NCBI RefSeq assembly: GCF_033568475.1
Contig: NC_133122.1
Coordinates: 183,725,449-183,789,448 of the forward strand
Source: Henckelia pumila
Taxonomy: Eukaryota > Streptophyta > Magnoliopsida > Lamiales > Gesneriaceae
Reading direction: 5' to 3'
DNA: 64,000 bases
Shown here: positions 58,757 through 64,000 of the stretch, in pieces
Layout: the number at the start of each line of letters is the position of its first letter
Numbering within the stretch: position 1 is the stretch's first letter
Program-made: the position numbers and the translations under genes
The notes under the pieces: model-generated
Database searches by the model: none
What the model was told of the DNA's origin: nothing
Seen by the model: the letters and a program-made list of their open reading frames with translations, nothing else

Positions 58757-59380
58757 TCATCTCAAAGAGCTGTTTATCAGGAAATTCACCACGAATAATA
58801 TTGTTGCTCTGAATGGGATTCTCCAGGCGTGAAATATGGTCCGCCACTTGTTTTCTGTGTCCTTCCTATCAATGATCTCCAAATCAAATTCCTTCAAGAG
58901 AAGAATCCAACGAATCAGTCTGGGCTTTGCATCTTTTTTATTCATCAAATATTTTAGGGCCGAATGGTCAGTGTGTCTGATCACTTTGCTCCCGAGCAAA
59001 TACGATTTGAATTTATCCAAGGCAAAAACCACAGCAAGCAGTTCCTTTTTTGTTGTAGCGTAATTCAGTTGGGCAGCTGATAGTGTCATACTAGAATAGT
59101 AGATGACATGTATGCATCTGTCGCGCTTTTGCCCCAAGACTGCTCCTAAAGCTGTATCACTTGCGTCACACATAACCTCAAAAGGTGACTCCCAATCAGG
59201 TGCTACAATCATCGGTGCAGTGATTAATTTCTTTTTCAAAATCTGAAAGGTCCGCACACACTCAACGGAAAAATCAAACGGAACATCTTTTATCAACAAA
59301 TTAGTCATCGGCTTGGCGATGCTAGAAAAATCCTTAATGAACCGCCTATAAAATCCAGCAAGTTCTAAAAAACTACGCAC
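58757..59380 (-). pseudogene. Element F RNase H
   Basis: Starts with the RT connection ([20 protein letters not shown]), then [38 protein letters not shown] and [12 protein letters not shown], the acidic positions of retrotransposon RNase H. The end (after [16 protein letters not shown]) shows frame loss. Confidence 0.88.
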
Positions 59381-59567
59381 CCCTTTCAGATTTTATGGCG
59401 GAGGAAGTTTCTCAATTACCTCATTTTTGCTTTGTCAACCTCAATTCCATTTTCAGATATTTATGTCCCAAAACTATTCTCTCTCTCACCATAAAATGAC
59501 ACTTTTCCCAGCTTAATACTAAATTGGACTCTTCACATCTTCCTAACATCTTAGACAAATTCAGCAA

Positions 59568-60362
59568 TCAAGCATCAAAGGAAGAGCCAAAAACTGAAAA
59601 ATCATCCATGAAAATTTCAATGAAATCCTCAATCATGTCATGGAAAATTGCCATCATGCAGCGTTGGAAAATAGTCGGTGCGTTACAAAGACCGAATGTC
59701 ATTCGTTTATATGCAAAAGTCCCGTAAGGACATGTAAAAGTGGTTTTCTCTTGATCCTCAGGATCAATGGAAATTTGCATATAACCCGAATAGCCATCCA
59801 AGAAACAATAAAAAGAATGTCCAACTAATCTTTTCAACATTTGATCAATAAAGGGTAGGGGAAAATGATCTTTACGGGTTGCATCATTTAGTTTTTTATA
59901 GTCTATGCAAACACGCCAACCTGTAACAGTTCTAGTGGGAATTAATTCATTATTCTCATTTTTCACAACTGTGATCCCACCTTTTTTCGGAACAACCTGG
60001 ACAGGACTCACCCACTTACTATCAGAGATGGGATAGATAATACTTGCATCCAAAAGCTTGATTACCTCTTTCTTTACCACTTCTTGAATAGCAGGATTGA
60101 GTCACCTTTGAGGTTGGGTTGATGTTTTGTGATCATCTTCCATCACAATTTTGTGCATGCACATGGAAGATCTGATCCCCTTTATATCCGCTATGCTCCA
60201 CCCAATGACTTTGATATTATCCCTGAACACGTGAGTCAATTTTTGTTCCTCATCTCCTGTCAAAATAGAAGAAACAATTACAGGTAGTTTATCATTATCG
60301 AGCAAGCATAAATATTTTAGATGCGAAGGGAGAGGTTTCATCTCAAGGATTGGCTTCTTCAA
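59568..60362 (-). pseudogene. Element F reverse transcriptase
   Basis: 60362-60102 is the pre-RT segment (LTHVFRDNIKVIGWSIADIK); a stop or frameshift follows. 60080-59568 is the RT core: EVIKLLDASIIYPISDSKWV, VPKKGG, WRVCIDYKKLNDATRKDHFP, LDGYSGYMQI, FTCPYGTFAYKRMTFGLCNA and the catalytic IFMDDFSVFG. The FMDDFSV form of the box and the Y-K-R-M-T-F-G-L-C-N-A block are typical of the Athila/Tat branch. Confidence 0.9.
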
Positions 60363-60456
60363 CTGATGGATTTAATGCTCTTGGAACATGTCCAAGCTCC
60401 CCAATCCTTGAATTTACCGTTCTTAAGAATGGCTTTCCAGCATCTAAATACTGCAC

Positions 60457-61083
60457 CTATTCCTCAATTTCATCTTTATCCAAATCTTTTGGAGATGAAT
60501 GTGTCAAGAAAACCTCCAAGGGATCTTCACAAATAAATTCTTGCACATCACACTCAACAAACTCATCAGTAGCATCAATTCTAAAACAATTAGAAACATT
60601 AGACAGATATTTCATAGAATGAAACACATTAAACACTATCATCTCATCATTTAACCTCAACACCAATTCACCCTTTTGGACAGCTATCAAAGCTTTCATA
60701 GTGGCTAAAAATTGTCTACCCAAAATAATAGGGATCTCACGATCCTCTTCCATATCCAAAACAACAAAGTCCATTGGGAAAATAAATTTATCGACCTTAA
60801 CCAAGACATCCTCTACCATTTTACTAGGATATTTAATTGATCTATCTGCTAACTGTAGGGAAATTATAGTTGGTTTCACCTCACCAATTCCTAACTTCTC
60901 AAAACAAGAATATGACATCAAATTAATGCTTGCACCAAGATCACACAAAGCTTTGCTAAAAAATGAATTTCCTATGGTGCAAGGAATAATGAAGTTACCA
61001 GGATCCTTAAGTTTCAGAGGTAATTTATTTTTTATAATTTCAGAACATTCCTCCGAAAGATTCACTGTCTTAAAGTCTACCAA
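60457..61083 (-). pseudogene. Element F protease
   Basis: Athila-type protease region: PCTIGNSFFSKALCDLGASI, with DLG at the active-site position, followed by NLMSYSCFEKLGIGEVKPT, LQLADRSIKYP and REIPIILGRQFLATMKALI (the I-I/L-G-R second motif). Frame separate from gag and RT. Confidence 0.85.
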
Positions 61084-61090
61084 TTACCTC

Positions 61091-62835
61091 TTATTTGATA
61101 AAAAATATTTCTTTTAAAAATTTAGCATAGGAGGGCATTTGAGCCAAAGCTTTTGCAAACATGATATTAATATGCAACTTCTTAAAAATCTCCAGAAATT
61201 TTGAAAATTGAGTATCAAGTTGTAGTTGCTTTGCTCTTTGGGGAAAAGGTATTGAATAGATATCAATACCAGTATCGGAGTTTAAAGACTTACCTTTATC
61301 CCTCGAGTTCTCGCCTTGCTGCTTGGCTGATTCTTTCTCCTTTTCAGATTTTTTGACCTCATCATCCTCCTTTTTCACGTGTTCAGCTACTATGACTGCA
61401 TTGACGCCCTTTGGATTCTTTTCTGTGTCACTAGGAAGTGAGCCTGGCGCCCGTGTAGTGAACTGATTTGCCAACTGACCTAATTGGGTTTCCACTCTTT
61501 GCATCATAGCATCGTGATTCTGCCATCTCATCTCATTCCCTGATATGTACTTTGTAATCATGTCTTCCAGATTTGATTTATTCTCAGATGGCTTGAAACC
61601 CGGCGGCATAGAAGGTCCAGCACCTTGGGGAGGTCTAACTCATTGCTGAGGAGGCCTTTGCTGTGCAGGCTGCTGGGGTGGATTAAAATATTGAGGCTCA
61701 ACGGAATTTTCAGCCTGCTTCCATCCAAAATTTGGGTGACTTCTCCAACCCGGATTATATGAGAAACTGTATGGATTGTATTGTTGTCGCCCTTGGTTTC
61801 CCACATAATTCACTGAATCACCTTCAAAAACTGGCGGCCCTTCAAAAAATGAATCTGGCATGAATGGAAAGCCACTCGCTGATCCTTTAACTACCTCAGT
61901 GCTTCCCTAGGCTTGATTCACTTGTTTTATTGGTGCCGATTTATTAGCTTGCAGTTGAGATTCTTGATGAGTCAGTCCATCGAGTTTCACTGTAATCGCT
62001 GTTAGAGCATCCATTTCCAGAAAACCAACTTTCTTTTCTCTCCTGTTGTCTTGCCAACCAATATTGCTTTCAGCCATATTTGAAATGATTTCGAGTGTTG
62101 CTGCAGGAGTCTTTCTATAGAGGCTGTCATTGGCAGCTGCATCAAGCATAGAACGGACAGATAAATCAACTCCATAGTAGAAAGTTTCTACTTGTTGGCC
62201 TATGGAGAGATCATGTACAAGACACACACTCGTCATCTTTTTAAATCTCATCCATGCGGCATTCAGTGATTCTCCATCTTTCTGCCTAAAAGACATGATT
62301 TCATTCCACAGTTGTGTAACTTTAGTTGGTGGAAAATACTTGTGCATGAAGACTTCAACCAGACCATCCCAAGTAGTAATTGATCCTTCTGGCAAATCTC
62401 GAAGCCACTCTATCTCTTTTCCTTGTATTGAAAACGGAAATAGCCTTAGTCGAACAGCATCAGAAGTCACTCCATTGAATTTGAAGGTGTCACAGATTGA
62501 CAAGAATTGCTCCAGATGAGCATTCGGATCCTCAGAAGGTGTCCCTCCAAATCTAACTTGCATTTGAATCATCTGGATAATGGATGGTTTGAGTTCAAAA
62601 GTGTTCGCCTGAATTGCAGGGCGAACAATGCTGGATCTGTATCCTCCAACTAATGGTCGATGAATGTCCATCAGAGTACGGTTATTCTCTTTTTCAGCAT
62701 ATCTTCAAACTCCTCTTCAGATTCAAAATTAAGAGCCAAGTTATGCTTCCTTCGATCTCTACGTATACGACGAAGAGTGCTTTCAATCTCCAAATCAAGC
62801 GGTATGAGGTCGTCAGAATCTCGAGCACGACTCAT
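61091..62835 (-). pseudogene. Element F gag
   Basis: Starts at ATG 62835 (MSRARDSDDLIPLDLEIES), a short Arg-rich N-terminus that ends in a TGA overlapping the next ATG (62671). 62671-61907 holds the gag core: FGGTPSEDPNAHLEQFLSIC, VTSDAVRLRLFPFSIQGKEI, WDGLVEVFMHKYFPP, FRQKDGESLNAAWMRFKKM. 61861-61640 is a Pro/Gln/Tyr-rich segment (YNPGWRSHPNFGW) that stands where a zinc knuckle might be. 61609-61091 has MITKYISGNE, QLGQLANQF, a Lys/Glu-rich linker and IPFPQRAKQ. At least three frame breaks. Confidence 0.88.
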
Positions 62836-62963
62836 GTAACATGAGATATACTCCTGAAATCAAAAATAAAAAGCACAAATCAACCACTTGAATAAAAATT
62901 AAAGAAAATAAAATAAAAAATTAGTCTCAAATAAATAATCAATCCTAATAGTAAACAAATAGT

Positions 62964-62980
62964 CCCCGACAATGGCGCCA
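62964..62980 (-). other. Primer-binding site of element F (tRNA-Asp type)
   Basis: Reverse complement TGGCGCCATTGTCGGGG, close to the TGGCGCC(G)TTGCCGGGG site usual in Athila-like elements, seven to eight bases inside the LTR end. Confidence 0.8.
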
Positions 62981-62986
62981 AAAACT

Positions 62987-64000
62987 TGACCGACGATTTC
63001 GGTTGGGAAAATTCTAGCAATTGAACTAGGTCAAGTTATAATATAGTTGGACATAGTCTAAGTCGATCCCACATAGACTAATATTTAAATACTAAGATAT
63101 AGATTATTCAAATTAATCTAGGCTAATTAAAATAAGGGATTTTTATAAATTAAATACTAATTAAACTAAACTAAATTATTCTAAAGCAGAAATTTTTATT
63201 AAATTAAAAGAGCAGAATAAATTTACGACGGATTCAAATTTCAAAAAAATGACCAGGAACACACAAAGGTACCAGACATCGATGATTGTCACGTATTGGA
63301 TTTAATCAAGCAAAACTCATTCATATTCACGACGATATTTTTTAAAATAATTATTAATCTATTTTTAGAATTAACAATCCTATTTTCATTTCATAGTCCA
63401 ATTATTTCTAATTGAATTTAATTAAACAAAAACACATTTACGAGTTATGAAATTTCAGCTTTCGCCTAAAATCGCACACTGAAACCGAATACTATTTCTA
63501 GTCGGTTTAACCATGTGTTGATTAATATTTTTTAAACTAATTTCAATCTTTTCTTTTTTAAATCCATATCGAATAACAGACATGCAATTAATTGTCCAGA
63601 TTAAAATCAAGAATTATGCACAAATATCAATCAATAAATATTTCATAAATCAGAAATCAATCATTCCATTCCATAAACAAAAATCAATAGTCTGGCCCTA
63701 TTGTGGCCCCGGTCAAAGGAAGGCTACTCCATAATAATAAAATCAAACAAAAGTTTCATGTTTGAATTCATGACAAAATAAAACAGAGAAAGAAAAATAT
63801 AAAATTATCAGCAATAGTGCCGAATCTTGCTTGTGTTGTGCGCTTCTTCTTCTCTTTAAGCTCTAGCCGTCAGTTCTGAAATTTGGAAAAAGTTCAGCAG
63901 ACAAAAGTCCTTGTCAATTTGGGCTTGATTTTATTTATATTTCTCTCCAAAAAACCTTCAATATTGCCCAAAATAATCAGAGTCTCAAAATTTTCAAATT
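62987..64000 (-). mobile_element. 5' LTR of element F, partial
   Basis: The LTR's inner end reads (minus strand) CCGAAATCGTCGGTCA at 62987. AT-rich, no genes. It runs past the window edge, so full length and target duplication are unknown. Shares blocks with LTR H (48479-49431). Confidence 0.75.

Larger units (their letters stand above)
57938..64000 (-). mobile_element. Ty3/gypsy element F (Athila-like), truncated
   Basis: Minus-strand element with a tRNA-Asp-type primer site (62964-62980), an Athila-like gag, protease, RT, RNase H and integrase in order, and a 5' LTR from 62987 that runs off the window. The 3' part is lost: integrase ends abruptly at 57938 next to an LTR-like segment. Every domain carries frameshifts or stops. 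Confidence 0.88.

Noticed and set aside
1-64000. tRNA, rRNA or other structured RNA genes
   Set aside because: I saw no tRNA A/B box pair or rRNA segment; tRNA-like words found were only primer-binding sites.

Overview
The window looks like a nuclear chromosome segment of a seed plant, most likely a eudicot. It is AT-rich with spliced genes, Ty3/gypsy elements primed by initiator tRNA-Met or tRNA-Asp, CACTA elements and MITEs. I cannot place the species. Most of the 64 kb is nested transposable elements. Only one ordinary host gene is convincing: an alpha/beta hydrolase in four exons on the minus strand (33460-34877). A second host-derived sequence, a broken PARP3-like poly(ADP-ribose) polymerase gene, sits inside a CACTA transposon.

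Layout. 1-1105: LTR fragment that interrupts a decayed minus-strand LINE (to about 2990). 2991-5109: AT-rich spacer with one MITE-like inverted repeat. 5110-6100: remnant of a plant CACTA-associated (Transposase_24-like) gene. 6186-32004: Ty3/gypsy element A (chromovirus, Tekay/Del-like), bounded by a GATTA target duplication. 32010-38621: spacer, the hydrolase gene, a 686-bp MULE-type element with 9-bp target duplications, and a Helitron-like element. 38622-40079: solo LTR E. 40873-48478: complete minus-strand gypsy element D with AGAAA target duplications, inserted in an Athila-like LTR (H) that resumes to about 49431. 49480-49788: MITE. 50385-56446: 6.06-kb CACTA element with AAT target duplications, inserted in a D-like LTR (G) and carrying the PARP3-like fragment. 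About 56690-57936: LTR-like piece. 57938 to the window end: minus-strand Athila-like element F with part of its 5' LTR.

The most unusual feature is inside element A. A related gypsy element (B) had inserted into A's integrase. A segment running from within B's gag to within A's 3' LTR was then duplicated head to tail. The same junction occurs at 15238 and 22901, giving a 7,663-bp unit. Three copies of [B LTR - A integrase end - A LTR start] and two copies of [B gag-pol] remain. The first B copy has collapsed to a solo LTR. The copies are nearly identical but carry private stops and frameshifts, so element-derived DNA appears to have become a recent segmental tandem array.

A second thread links four LTR families (B, E, D, and by context G). 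B, E and D carry arrays of short interrupted palindromes of the type GATCGGAAGCTCCGATC just upstream of a CTATAAATAG TATA box. No element in the window has a full set of intact proteins. All assignments are from reading motifs and repeats by eye; no alignments or database searches were run.
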